Source: JAENVU01 sp046598395 (lineage in GTDB: Bacteria; Actinomycetota; Acidimicrobiia; IMCC26256; JAENVU01). Taken from it: a stretch of DNA of 64,000 nt. Of this stretch, positions 34,724-43,698 are shown piece after piece (position 1 is the stretch's first letter; every line of letters starts with the position of its first letter). A model generated the notes under the pieces. It saw only the letters and a list, made by a program, of their open reading frames with translations, ran no database searches and was not told the DNA's origin. The position numbers and the translations under genes were made by a program. The stretch spans positions 14,133 to 78,132 of the forward strand of contig JBKJIQ010000006.1 in NCBI GenBank assembly GCA_046598395.1, given 5' to 3'.

Positions 34724-36415
34724 TCAGCCCCGGGCGAACTCCCGCAGCACGCGGCCGGGGCGGGCGCCGGTGTGCTCACCCTGCTCGGTGACCGCCTCAC
34801 CGTTGACGAGCGTGACCGCGTAGCCCTCCGACCGCACCTGCAACCGGCCCTTGCCACCCGGGAAGTCATGGACGTAGGTGGGATAGCCCACCTGGAGCTT
34901 CGCGGGGTCGAAGACATTGACATCGGCGAACCCGCCCACCTTCAGCGTGCCCCGATCGATCAGTCCCAACGTGGCCGCGGCCTTGGCGGTGAGGCGGTGC
35001 ACCGCTTCGGGCAGCGACACGATTGCGCGGTCGCGGCACCAGTACGCGAGGAAGTGGGTGGGCACGTCGGCGTCACAGATCTGCCCGGCGTGCGCACCGG
35101 CATCGCCCGCGCCCGGATAGATACCGTCGAGGGCCAACAAGTCGCCAAGTGCCGCGCGGTTGCGATGGAAGTACCACACGTTGAACAGTTCTCGGCCTTC
35201 ACTGGCGATCAACCGATCGATCACGACCTCCACGGGATGGACACCGGCCTCGGTGGCCAGGTCCGCGACCGATCGTCCGCCCTCCACGTCGTACTCGGGT
35301 ACCGCGCCGGTGCCGAGCGGGTGGATGAACTCCGGGTCATAGAACAGTCCCTTGGTGCGACCTTCCTCGATCAGCCCCGCACGAATGGTGTCGTCGCGGA
35401 GCGCGGCAACCCGAGCCTCGATGGTGGGCAGCATCATCACCTCGCGCCAACGGGTCCCGCGCACGGGCGGCACCTGGGCCAGACCGGCGAGCGAGCCCGA
35501 CGGGCGGGTCATGCAGTACGCGGTGATGCGACCGGCCTGCGCACGGGTGTCGTTGAGGAACCCGTCCCACAAGGCGACCACACTCCGATCGCCATTCACA
35601 TCGTTGCCGGGCCCCGCCGCGAACAACACGTCACCGGCGCGTTCGGCCATGGCCCGCAACAACTGGAACTCGTTGCCGGCTCGCGTCTCGAAGTCGAGCA
35701 CTGCTTGAAAGATGCCACCACCGGCGTCGTTCATCGCATCCGCCAAGGCCAAGTGCTCGGCCGTCGATGCGTAGGTGCCCGGAACCTTGCGTCCGTCGGG
35801 CACCGTGTGCACGAGGATGCGCGACGTCGAGTACCCGACGGCCCCGCCGGCGATCGACTCGCCGACGATGTCGCGCATCCGCGTGAGTTCGTCGGGAGTG
35901 GGCTCCTCCTCGCCGAGCGAACGCTCCCCCATCGCCTGGTAGCGCACGGCACAATGACCGACCAGTGCAACTACGTTGAGCGCGGGCGCCATCCGCTGCA
36001 CCGAATCGAGGTACTGCGGATGAGTCTCCCAATCCCACGGCAGACCGCCGAGGATCGCCTCGCGGGGAATGTCCTCGACGCTTTCCATCATCTCGGCGAG
36101 ATACCCGCGATCGTTGGGCGCGGCGGGAGCGAAGGTCACACCGCAGTTGCCCATCAGCACCGTGGTCACGCCGTGCCACGAACACGAGGTCATGAACGGA
36201 TCCCACCCGACCTGCGCGTCCATGTGCGTGTGCAGGTCGACGAACCCCGGCGTCACGGTGAGTCCGGTGGCGTCGATCTCGCTCGCCGCACCGACACCGG
36301 CGAGATCGCCGATCGCGGTGATCCGGTCACCGTCGATAGCGACGTCGGCGCGCACCGCGTCGGTACCGGTCCCGTCGATCACGGTTCCGCCTCGGATGAT
36401 CAGGTCATGCGCCAT
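34724..36415 (-). CDS. N-acyl-D-amino-acid deacylase-like amidohydrolase
   Basis: A 563-residue amidohydrolase-superfamily enzyme of the D-aminoacylase/dihydroorotase-like type. The metal motif is GFVDLHTHMDAQ, GNCGVTFAP is diagnostic of the D-aminoacylase branch, and further metal/active residues lie in ALVGHCAVR and GDAGAHAGQICD. The C-terminus has the LKVGGFADVNVFDP strand of the small beta domain. It would hydrolyse an N-acyl or cyclic amide. Start ATG 36415 has GGAG five bases upstream and lies inside the end of the luciferase-like gene (11-bp overlap), so the two are translationally linked. Confidence 0.88.
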   Translation of the reverse strand: MAHDLIIRGGTVIDGTGTDAVRADVAIDGDRITAIGDLAGVGAASEIDATGLTVTPGFVDLHTHMDAQVGWDPFMTSCSWHGVTTVLMGNCGVTFAPAAPNDRGYLAEMMESVEDIPREAILGGLPWDWETHPQYLDSVQRMAPALNVVALVGHCAVRYQAMGERSLGEEEPTPDELTRMRDIVGESIAGGAVGYSTSRILVHTVPDGRKVPGTYASTAEHLALADAMNDAGGGIFQAVLDFETRAGNEFQLLRAMAERAGDVLFAAGPGNDVNGDRSVVALWDGFLNDTRAQAGRITAYCMTRPSGSLAGLAQVPPVRGTRWREVMMLPTIEARVAALRDDTIRAGLIEEGRTKGLFYDPEFIHPLGTGAVPEYDVEGGRSVADLATEAGVHPVEVVIDRLIASEGRELFNVWYFHRNRAALGDLLALDGIYPGAGDAGAHAGQICDADVPTHFLAYWCRDRAIVSLPEAVHRLTAKAAATLGLIDRGTLKVGGFADVNVFDPAKLQVGYPTYVHDFPGGKGRLQVRSEGYAVTLVNGEAVTEQGEHTGARPGRVLREFARG

Positions 36416-37439
36416 CGTGACTCCTTGGGTTCGTGGGCTCGCCGGGCACGAGGCCCGAAGCATCGGCGAGGAGATCGAGTGAGCGCAAGCGCGCCTCCCG
36501 GGTCCGCGCCGCGTGGGAAACCATGAGTTCGTCGGCATCGGCGTGCAGGGCGAACGCGTCGAGGTACTCCTTCACGGCACTGGGGGTCCCGACTGCCGTG
36601 TACCGCATCATCGCCGCAATCTGTTGACCTTGGGGCGAAGCGAGGATCTCGTCGGCCTGCTCATCAGAGAGGCGCTGACCGCGTCGCACAAACAGAGCAA
36701 CTCGGGCGCGGCGTACGGATGCGAGTTCCTGCTCCGCCTCGGCATCGCTCTCGGCCGCAATCACGTTGACGCCCGCGATCACGTACGGCTCGGAGAGCTG
36801 CGCCGACGGCCGGAACTCGCGCCGGTAGACGGCGACGGCTTGCTCGAGGTCCTGGGGTGCGAAGTGCGACGCGAATGCGTACGGCAACCCCAGCATCGCC
36901 GCGAGCTGCGCCCCGAACAGTGACGAGCCGAGGATGTACAGCGGCACCTCGGTGCCCGTGCCGGGGGTCGCCTCCACACCGTCGATCAGCGTTGTGGTGC
37001 TGAGGTATCCCTGCAACTCCAGAATGTCCTGCGGGAAGTGTTCGGCGGCGCGCGTGTCTCGCCGCAGTGCGCGCATCGTGTTCTGGTCGCTACCGGGCGC
37101 GCGGCCGAGCCCGAGGTCGATGCGCCCGGGGTGCAGGCTTGCGAGCGTGCCGAACTGTTCGGCGATCACCAGGGGCGAGTGATTCGGCAGCATGATGCCG
37201 CCCGAGCCGAGCCGGATCGTGGTCGTGTGCGCGGCCACATGGGCGATGAGCACGCTGGTGGCCGACGAGGCAATCGACGCCATGTTGTGGTGCTCGGCGT
37301 ACCAAACCCGCCGGTAGCCGCGCGCTTCGGCGCGCTGCGCGAGGGCCACGCAACCGGTCAATGCATCACGCGCACTGCCCCCGCGCTCGATGATCGCAAG
37401 GTCGAGGATCGAGAGCGGGAGATTGCGGGCGGCGGCCAT
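36405..37439 (-). CDS. Luciferase-like (LLM) flavin-dependent oxidoreductase
   Basis: A 344-residue TIM-barrel enzyme of the bacterial-luciferase-like class. It begins PLSILDLAIIERGGSARDAL, has YRRVWYAEHHNMASIASSATSVLIAHVAAHTT-type sequence split by the family's conserved HH, then GSGGIMLPNHSPLVIAEQFG and RIDLGLGRAPGSDQ. The HNMAS and LPNHSPL features place it in the MsnO8-like subgroup, which uses FMN or F420. Its substrate is unknown. It is upstream of, and overlaps, the amidohydrolase gene; the start ATG 37439 is chosen to match the family N-terminus. Confidence 0.88.
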   Translation of the reverse strand: MAAARNLPLSILDLAIIERGGSARDALTGCVALAQRAEARGYRRVWYAEHHNMASIASSATSVLIAHVAAHTTTIRLGSGGIMLPNHSPLVIAEQFGTLASLHPGRIDLGLGRAPGSDQNTMRALRRDTRAAEHFPQDILELQGYLSTTTLIDGVEATPGTGTEVPLYILGSSLFGAQLAAMLGLPYAFASHFAPQDLEQAVAVYRREFRPSAQLSEPYVIAGVNVIAAESDAEAEQELASVRRARVALFVRRGQRLSDEQADEILASPQGQQIAAMMRYTAVGTPSAVKEYLDAFALHADADELMVSHAARTREARLRSLDLLADASGLVPGEPTNPRSHDGA

Positions 37440-37516
37440 GGCCCGATCATTGTGCCACTCACGGATCGCGTTCCTCCGGGTACGCTCCGCACTCACGCGG
37501 CGACCGGGAGGGCATC

Positions 37517-40500
37517 GTGGCCGCATCGGGGCTGATCACCATCTTGTTCACCGACCTGGTGGGCTCCACCGCGCACGCGTCCACCGTTGGCGATCCCGCC
37601 GCCGACGAGATGCGCCGGGACCACTTCGCGTCGCTGCGCGAGGCCGTGGTCGCGACGGGCGGCACCGAAGTCAAGACCATCGGTGATGCGCTCATGGTCT
37701 CCTACACCGGCGCCGCCGATGCGCTCAGCGGTGCAGCCACCATGCAGCGAGCCGTTGAACGCCACAATCGCCGTCTCGGCGACGGCAACACCATCGCCAT
37801 GCGCATCGGCATCAGCGCGGGCGACGCCAGCTTCGAGGACGGCGACTGGTTCGGCACGCCCGTGGTGGAGGCCGCGCGCCTGTGCGCCGCCGCGAACGGT
37901 GGGCAGATCCTCGCCAGCGATCTCGTGCGCGCCCTCGCCGGTTCGCGCACCGATCTGGAGCTGCGCTCGCTCGGCGGACTCGAACTCAAGGGCCTCCCCG
38001 AGCCGCTGCCCTCGTGCGAAGTGGTCTGGCAGATCGCCGACCAGATCACCGCCACCCCGCTCCCCGCCTTCGTCGATACCAACCCGGCCTTTCCGTTCTC
38101 GGGGCGTATGGACCAGCTCGAGACCCTGAACACGGCATGGAAGGAAACCGCCGAGGGCGCGCGCCGCGCCGTACTCGTTTCCGGCGAGCCGGGGATCGGC
38201 AAGACGCGTCTCGTCACCGAGGCGGTGCGCGCCGCGCACGACCGCGGGTCGGTCGTGCTCTGGGGGCGTTGCGACGAGGACCTCGGCGCGCCCTACGGAC
38301 CGTTCGCCGAGGCGCTCCGCCACTACGTCTCGGTCACCCCGCCGGACCAGGTTCGTGCGGAGATCGGCGCGCTCGGCGGCGAACTCGTCCGGATCGTGCC
38401 CGACATCACCAGCCGCGTCCCGGGCCTCGCCGAGCCGATGGTGGCCGACGCCGAGACCGAACGCTTCCGCCTGTTCGACGCGGTGGCCGACCTACTCTCC
38501 GAGATCTCGGCCGCGGCACCCGTCGTACTGGTGCTCGACGACCTCCACTGGGCCGACAAACCGTCGCTCGTGTTGCTGCGTCACCTGCTCCGCTCCGCGA
38601 CGCCGATGCGCGTGCTCTTCCTCTGCACCTACCGCGACACCGACCTCGATCGCAGCCATCCACTCTCCGACGTCCTCGGCGAGCTGCGGCGCCAGCCCGG
38701 CGTCGACCGGCTCGACCTCCAGGGCCTCGACCAGGACGAGATCTCGGGCTTCATGGCCAACGTCGCCGGCCACGAACTGAACGAAGGCGGCCGCGATCTC
38801 GCGGTGGCGCTCCACACCGAGACCGAGGGCAACCCCTTCTTCGTGGGCGAGGTGCTGCGCCATCTCGCGGAGTCCGGCGCGATCGTCCAGGACGACGAGG
38901 GACGCTGGACCACCTCGGGCTCCGTGGCGGATTTCGGCATCCCCGAAGGCGTGCGCGAGGTGGTCGGCCGCCGGCTCTCCCGCCTGTCCGACGCCGTGAA
39001 CCGGGCGTTGGCGATCGGTGCAGTCATCGGCCCCACGTTCGACCTCGCCACCATCGAGGGCGCCGGCGGTCCGGGTGGCGACGAACTGTTCGACGCGCTC
39101 GACGAGGCCACCCAGTTCGGCCTGATCCGCGAAGCACCGGGCGCGCCCGGCCGGTATGCGTTCGCACACGCGCTCGTGCGCGCGTCGCTGTACGAGGAGC
39201 TGACGACCAACCGCCGGGTTCGCATGCACTGGCGCATCGGCGAGGTGATCGAGGCCCGGTACGCGTCGAAGCTCGACGAGCACCTCGACGAACTCGCATT
39301 CCACTACGGCGAGGGCGCGCTCGCGGGCGATGCCACGAAGGCCGCCGCGTTCGCCCGTCGCGCCGGGGAACGCGCACTCGCCGATCTGGCGTTCGAGTCG
39401 GCGGCCGCTCACTTCGAGCGGGCGGTCGGATCGATGGAGCTGGTCGACGACGCCCCACCGGCGGAACGGTGTGACCTCCTCTTGGCGTGGGCCGACGCGC
39501 TCGGCCTGGGTGGCGATGAACGTCGACGCAGCGTGGCGTTCGACGCGGCGGCAATCGCGAGGGACGCGGGCGACGTCGGTCGACTGGCGCAGGCGGCCCT
39601 CGTGCTCGTGAGCCTGACCGGCGGGAGTTCCCGAGTCGGCAACGTCGACACAGAGTTGGTCTCCCTGCTGGAGGAGGCGCTCGAGGGGTTGGGTTCGGAT
39701 CCGTCGTCCGAGCGCGCTCGACTCTTGGCGTCCCTGGCCGTCGAGATTCAGCACGGCGCCGACGACGTTCGGCGCATGGCCCTGGGACGCGAGGCCATGG
39801 CCATGGCTCGCGCTACGCAGGATCCCGTTGCTCTCGGCTACGTGCTGACGCGGAGTTGGACGATGTTGGACGGTTCCCGACCGTGGCACATCGAGTTCGG
39901 ACGGATCACCGACGAAGCCGAAGCCATGGCCGAGGAGATCGGCGACACGAACACGCTTCGTGACACCCACATTTTTCAGCTCGCGATCGCCTCGATGGTG
40001 GGCGATCGATCCGAAGCCGATTCGCGACTCGCGGCCCTCCAGCGCCTCGCCGACCAGAGCCGACGGCGGGATTCCCGGGTCTGGTCTCTCTGGAAGGAGG
40101 CCCAGCAGGTGGTCTTTGCCGGGCTCCTGGCCGACGGTGAACGGTTGACCATCGAGGGCATGACCCTCGCGGGCGATGCGGGAATCGAGCCCGAGAACGT
40201 GAGCGCGGCCATCGGGGCACTCTTCTACGCGATCCGCCAGGGCCAGGGTCGCGTCGACGAGCTCATCCCCGCGATCGAGGACCTGGTCACCGCCCAACCC
40301 GGCCTCCCCACCTGGCGGCTCGCGCTCGCGGGCGCGTTCTACGAGTGCGACAGGTTCGAGGAAGCCCGGCCGCATTACGACTGGCTGGTCGCGGACGAAT
40401 GCGCGGTGCTGCGCCGTGACCCGCTCTACCCCGTGAACATCTGTGGCCTCGCGCGCATGTCCCCGCGCCTGCAGCAAAGCCGCGGCGTCACGGAGTTCCT

Positions 40501-40840
40501 CTACGACGCGCTGCTTCCCTTCGCCGGCATCTTCAACTGGAGTGGCGGCACGATCAGCGAGGGTAACGACACCGGGCTGGCGGCGGCCGCCGAGATGCTC
40601 GGTCGCCCCGACGACGCCGACCGCCACCACGCCGATGCCATCGCGCTGTGCGAGCGCGCCGGGGCCCGCGCGTACCTTGCCCGTGTGCACTACTTCCACG
40701 GCCGAATGCTCACCGACCGCGGTGACACCGCCGGCGCGCGCCCGCACCTCGAGACTGCGGTCGCGATCGGCGAGGAGATCGGCATGACCGGACCGTTCGG
40801 CGTCGTCCCGCGCGGCCAGGCCCTCCTCGCGTCGCTCTGA
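37517..40840 (+). CDS. Class III cyclase-domain / AAA-type ATPase regulator
   Basis: A 1107-residue cytoplasmic protein. Residues 5-170 form a class III nucleotide cyclase domain with both metal aspartates, D13 (FTDLVGST) and D57 (TIGDALMV). The catalytic Asn of the usual VNxAAR motif is replaced, as the sequence reads GTPVVEAARL (114-122), so cyclase activity is doubtful. An NTPase follows, with Walker A GEPGIGKT (223-230) and Walker B VLVLDDLHWAD (about 336-346). The C-terminal 500 residues are TPR-like helices. No LuxR DNA-binding domain is present. This is the intact relative of the wrecked gene at 44399. Start GTG 37517. Confidence 0.88.
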   Translation: MAASGLITILFTDLVGSTAHASTVGDPAADEMRRDHFASLREAVVATGGTEVKTIGDALMVSYTGAADALSGAATMQRAVERHNRRLGDGNTIAMRIGISAGDASFEDGDWFGTPVVEAARLCAAANGGQILASDLVRALAGSRTDLELRSLGGLELKGLPEPLPSCEVVWQIADQITATPLPAFVDTNPAFPFSGRMDQLETLNTAWKETAEGARRAVLVSGEPGIGKTRLVTEAVRAAHDRGSVVLWGRCDEDLGAPYGPFAEALRHYVSVTPPDQVRAEIGALGGELVRIVPDITSRVPGLAEPMVADAETERFRLFDAVADLLSEISAAAPVVLVLDDLHWADKPSLVLLRHLLRSATPMRVLFLCTYRDTDLDRSHPLSDVLGELRRQPGVDRLDLQGLDQDEISGFMANVAGHELNEGGRDLAVALHTETEGNPFFVGEVLRHLAESGAIVQDDEGRWTTSGSVADFGIPEGVREVVGRRLSRLSDAVNRALAIGAVIGPTFDLATIEGAGGPGGDELFDALDEATQFGLIREAPGAPGRYAFAHALVRASLYEELTTNRRVRMHWRIGEVIEARYASKLDEHLDELAFHYGEGALAGDATKAAAFARRAGERALADLAFESAAAHFERAVGSMELVDDAPPAERCDLLLAWADALGLGGDERRRSVAFDAAAIARDAGDVGRLAQAALVLVSLTGGSSRVGNVDTELVSLLEEALEGLGSDPSSERARLLASLAVEIQHGADDVRRMALGREAMAMARATQDPVALGYVLTRSWTMLDGSRPWHIEFGRITDEAEAMAEEIGDTNTLRDTHIFQLAIASMVGDRSEADSRLAALQRLADQSRRRDSRVWSLWKEAQQVVFAGLLADGERLTIEGMTLAGDAGIEPENVSAAIGALFYAIRQGQGRVDELIPAIEDLVTAQPGLPTWRLALAGAFYECDRFEEARPHYDWLVADECAVLRRDPLYPVNICGLARMSPRLQQSRGVTEFLYDALLPFAGIFNWSGGTISEGNDTGLAAAAEMLGRPDDADRHHADAIALCERAGARAYLARVHYFHGRMLTDRGDTAGARPHLETAVAIGEEIGMTGPFGVVPRGQALLASL

Positions 40841-40859
40841 ACCATCCACCTTCCCCGTT

Positions 40860-40901
40860 CATTGTCCGTATTCCACGAGTGGAGCGGGAATCCGGACAAT
40901 G
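40860..40901. terminator. Bidirectional hairpin terminator
   Basis: Arms 40860-40874 and 40887-40901 pair at 14 of 15 positions around a 12-base loop. It occupies the 70-bp gap between the convergent cyclase/ATPase and MOSC genes. The left arm resembles the hairpin arm at 25549. Confidence 0.75.
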
Positions 40902-40910
40902 GACGGTGGG

Positions 40911-41561
40911 TTAGCGGCGGACGAGGTGTACCGCGTCGCCCACGTGCACGGTGCCGGGGACCCGCACGCCGGCGTTGAGCGCAAGTTGGCCGTCGAAGCG
41001 ATGAATGATGTCCTTCAACACTTCGACGTCGCGATCGAGCGTGTCGGGATCGACCGTCGTCATCGGACAGCGGGGCCTGAGTGAGTCGAGCGTGATGACG
41101 ACATCGCCGATGTGCAGCTCCGCGCCCGGCCACTCGACCTCGCCCATCCCCTCCACCCCGGCGATGAGGATGTTGGGGCGGAGCCGACGAATGTCGCGCC
41201 CGAACTCGGCGACCGCCCCATCCGTCGCGACCAGCAGCGGCAGGATGTCGAACCGTTGCGTTTCAGCGGAGCGGGCCAACTCGGCATCGTCACCGGCGAC
41301 GCCCCGGACCTTGGCCAGCACCTCGGGCGAAGTCCAAGAAAGCCCATCGACGAGTGGTTCACCGTCAGTCCCGAGCGAAGCGTGAAGACCGAGCATCCGA
41401 TAATGGTGACGGGTCCGTGACGTGCGGATCCCTTCCGGCCCGCGCACATGCACCATCCGATCACCCGGAATCCCCGAGCCCGTGAGTTCGGCCAGGTCCA
41501 GTGACTCACCTGCCATCGACTTCACGGGATACCGCCACAATCCACCGATCGTCAACGGCAT
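40911..41561 (-). CDS. MOSC-domain protein
   Basis: A 216-residue protein with an N-terminal MOSC beta-barrel domain (LWRYPVKSMAGESLDLAEL) and the MOSC core containing the conserved cysteine in SLRPRCPMTTVDPDTLDRD. Members handle sulfur bound to molybdenum cofactor or reduce N-hydroxylated compounds. The start is taken at ATG 41561, with GGAG nine bases upstream; ATG 41570 is possible but has its GGAG too close. It is divergent from the universal stress protein gene. Confidence 0.85.
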   Translation of the reverse strand: MPLTIGGLWRYPVKSMAGESLDLAELTGSGIPGDRMVHVRGPEGIRTSRTRHHYRMLGLHASLGTDGEPLVDGLSWTSPEVLAKVRGVAGDDAELARSAETQRFDILPLLVATDGAVAEFGRDIRRLRPNILIAGVEGMGEVEWPGAELHIGDVVITLDSLRPRCPMTTVDPDTLDRDVEVLKDIIHRFDGQLALNAGVRVPGTVHVGDAVHLVRR

Positions 41562-41646
41562 CGTCGGCATCTCCGCTCGTGGTTCATGACCACAGCCTGA
41601 CACGGCGCCTTGGCCTCGCGACGCTGGACGTGCCACCATCTCGCGC

Positions 41647-42102
41647 ATGTACACAACGATCGTGGTGGGCACCGACGGATCCGACTCCGCAAACAAGGCG
41701 GTGAGCCAAGCCGCCGAGTTGGCCGAGGCCGGCGGTGGAACCCTGCACATCGTGCACGCGTATCAATCGATGAACGTCGGACTCCTCGCGATGAACGCCA
41801 CGAGCGGCGGACCCACGATCGACATCGAGGGAGTGAACGCAAGCATCTCGAACACTGCGGACGCGGTCTGCGCCCGGGCCGCCGAGGCCGTGAAACGCGA
41901 CGGCATGAACGTCGAGACCCATACCGTCCCCGGCGATCCGTGCGACGCACTGATCTCGGTCGCCGAACAAGTACACGCCGACCTGCTCGTGGTGGGGAAC
42001 CGTGGCATGACCGGCATGAAGCGGTTCATGCTCGGCAGCGTGCCGAACAAGATCTCGCACCACGCGCCGTGCAGCGTGTTGATCGCCGACACCGGCGCGT
42101 AG
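41647..42102 (+). CDS. Universal stress protein (UspA family)
   Basis: A 151-residue single-domain Usp. It starts YTTIVVGTDGSDSANKAVSQA and carries the ATP-binding loop GNRGMTGMKRFMLGSV followed by APCSVLIAD, so it belongs to the nucleotide-binding branch. It probably acts as a stress-responsive homodimer in the cytoplasm. It lies 85 bp from the divergent MOSC gene, leaving room for two back-to-back promoters that I cannot assign by motif. Confidence 0.93.
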   Translation: MYTTIVVGTDGSDSANKAVSQAAELAEAGGGTLHIVHAYQSMNVGLLAMNATSGGPTIDIEGVNASISNTADAVCARAAEAVKRDGMNVETHTVPGDPCDALISVAEQVHADLLVVGNRGMTGMKRFMLGSVPNKISHHAPCSVLIADTGA

Positions 42103-42170
42103 CTCTCGATCACGCGGAGCCGGACGCACCCGCCGACGCCATCGCCCGCGAGGTCGGCGCGGGCTGACCA

Positions 42171-42187
42171 AGCGTTCCGCGGAACGC
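42171..42187. repeat. Palindrome copy 1 (AGCGTTCCGCGGAACGC)
   Basis: A 16-bp perfect palindrome, GCGTTCCGCGGAACGC, directly abuts the TAG stop of the HNH gene. Two further copies lie on the other side of that gene (43604 and 43636). It could act as a terminator hairpin here, but its recurrence upstream of the gene suggests a recognition or dispersal role. Confidence 0.85.
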
Positions 42188-43507
42188 CTACTCGCGGGAG
42201 GGATCGTCGGACGGAACGTCCTGACGCGCTCGCGGTGTGGGTGGATGGGCGCCGAAGATGGTCATCATCGTCCAGTCGAGGTCCATGTGTTCTCCCTCGG
42301 ACAACGATCCGATCGACTCTGAGGTGATCGAGACACCGGCGCGCGTGTTCGCCGCGATCGCTTCGGAGACCCCACACGGACTGGCGAGCGTGACCGCAGG
42401 GATGGCGTGGCCGCCGGGGTCGGCGAACGTGAAGCCGCCAAGGAAGTCGGTCTTCACGTTCCATCCACCTTCGTGGACGCAACGGTGATGGGTCGGGCAC
42501 AGCATCAACAGATTCGACCGATCCGTCGGTCCGCCGTGAGCCCAGTGTCGAACATGATGGGCTCGCAGTCGGCTGCGCTGGGTACAACCGGGAAACCGGC
42601 AACACCCTTGATCACGCGTCTCGATGGCACGGCGCAGCGCCGGGTTCGGGAACCTCGCGCGCCGGCCGAGATCAAGCACCGTGTCACCGCGATCAAGTGA
42701 TAACCGCACACCGCACTCACACGCGAGTCGGCGCGCGGTTTCGGTCGAGATCGGATACCCCTCCAGCTCACACCGACCCGGCGCGTCTTCACTCAGGGTT
42801 TCGACATCGACGTGGGCCACGATCTCGACTGTCGACGAACCGCGCGGGTCGGGTTCGAGGTACGCATCGATGACGGCTGCGAAACCGTTGACGCGTTTCT
42901 GTTCGGGTTCAGCGTGGCGATCTTGAGGCAACTCGGCGGCAGCATGATCGATCGCTTTCATGGCCCGGATCCCGACATCCGCCGGCACGCGAGCGGTGAT
43001 CGTCACGGTCCCGTCTTCGTGGCTACGCAGCACCACCGACGCCACGTCGAGCGCGGCACGCGCCCGGTCCGGGTCAGCAGCTCGACACGCGTTGACGTGC
43101 GCGCGGGCAATGCGCTCCAGCTGGCTCGCGGTCGCAGGACGGGCGAGGGTCACGGTGTCGGTCTCGCGCCCCGGCGTCACGAACCGGGTCAGCGCACGGA
43201 CTTTCGAATAGGAGAGCAGACCGGCGGCGAACTCCGCGCGGGTCTCCGGCAGATCCACGAGGGCGAGGGCGACCCGGACGTGTTCCTGCGCGGCACGGTT
43301 CCCGATTCCGCACTTCCACGACACCCAATGAGCCATCGAATGCGCTTCCCAGCTCTTCCATGCTTCGCGACGAGCGAGTTCCGCGACCACGTCGAGGAAT
43401 CGACACATCGCCGCCGCGAGATGCCCGGCCAACGTGGTCGCTTCCGCTTCAAGCCGTTCGGTGGCCGTGACTGAGAGATCCGACCGATCGAGCAAGGTGA
43501 CGCTCAT
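42188..43507 (-). CDS. DUF222 / HNH endonuclease-domain protein (13E12-like)
   Basis: A 439-residue protein. The N-terminal DUF222 region (SWEAHSMAHWVSWKCGIGNRAAQEHVRVALAL, split by the family's WLA-like motif, and LLSYSKVRALTRF) is followed by an HNH nuclease domain: CRFPGCTQRSRLRAHHVRHW, then GGPTDRSNLLMLCPTHHRCVHEGGW, with zinc cysteines and the HH/N/H catalytic set. Such genes occur in many copies in actinobacteria and resemble the mycobacterial REP13E12 family; they are thought to be mobile or selfish. Start ATG 43507 has GGAGG five bases upstream. Palindrome copies bracket it. Confidence 0.87.
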   Translation of the reverse strand: MSVTLLDRSDLSVTATERLEAEATTLAGHLAAAMCRFLDVVAELARREAWKSWEAHSMAHWVSWKCGIGNRAAQEHVRVALALVDLPETRAEFAAGLLSYSKVRALTRFVTPGRETDTVTLARPATASQLERIARAHVNACRAADPDRARAALDVASVVLRSHEDGTVTITARVPADVGIRAMKAIDHAAAELPQDRHAEPEQKRVNGFAAVIDAYLEPDPRGSSTVEIVAHVDVETLSEDAPGRCELEGYPISTETARRLACECGVRLSLDRGDTVLDLGRRARFPNPALRRAIETRDQGCCRFPGCTQRSRLRAHHVRHWAHGGPTDRSNLLMLCPTHHRCVHEGGWNVKTDFLGGFTFADPGGHAIPAVTLASPCGVSEAIAANTRAGVSITSESIGSLSEGEHMDLDWTMMTIFGAHPPTPRARQDVPSDDPSRE

Positions 43508-43603
43508 AGAAACCTCCGATGGAGTGGAAAACAAACACAAACTGGTGTTCGAATTCTACCGAAGGGGTGGGACCATCAACCGCGGCGATCTCGATGTCAG
43601 CGG

Positions 43604-43653
43604 GCGTTCCGCGGAACACCGGAGCGCCCCATCTGAGCGTTCCGCGGAACGCT
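43604..43653. repeat. Palindrome copies 2 and 3, upstream of the HNH and vapB genes
   Basis: Copy 2 (43604-43617, GCGTTCCGCGGAAC, then diverging) and copy 3 (43636-43653, the 18-bp perfect palindrome AGCGTTCCGCGGAACGCT) are 32 bp apart. They match the palindrome at 42171. They lie between the divergent HNH and vapBC transcription units. Confidence 0.85.
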
Positions 43654-43674
43654 CTTGACCCGTGCTGTCATGCG

Positions 43675-43698
43675 TATCCGCATGATATGATGCGGATA
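43675..43698. promoter_or_regulatory. VapB operator: inverted repeat TATCCGCAT-N6-ATGCGGATA
   Basis: A perfect 9-bp inverted repeat with a 6-bp spacer ends on the first base of the vapB start codon. Its centre contains GATATGAT, which supplies a -10-like TATGAT seven bases before ATG 43698, so the transcript may be nearly leaderless. This is the expected layout of a toxin-antitoxin operator bound by the VapB dimer. Confidence 0.75.

Noticed and set aside
38492..40849. A 785-codon open frame on the minus strand opposite the cyclase/ATPase gene
   Set aside because: Long antisense frames are expected in GC-rich genes. It shows no motifs, and the plus-strand gene is clearly coding throughout.
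41610..42167. A plus-strand frame extending 65 bp beyond the universal stress protein gene to a TGA at 42165-42167
   Set aside because: It overlaps the stress protein gene in another frame and has shadow composition; the extra tail is too short to judge.
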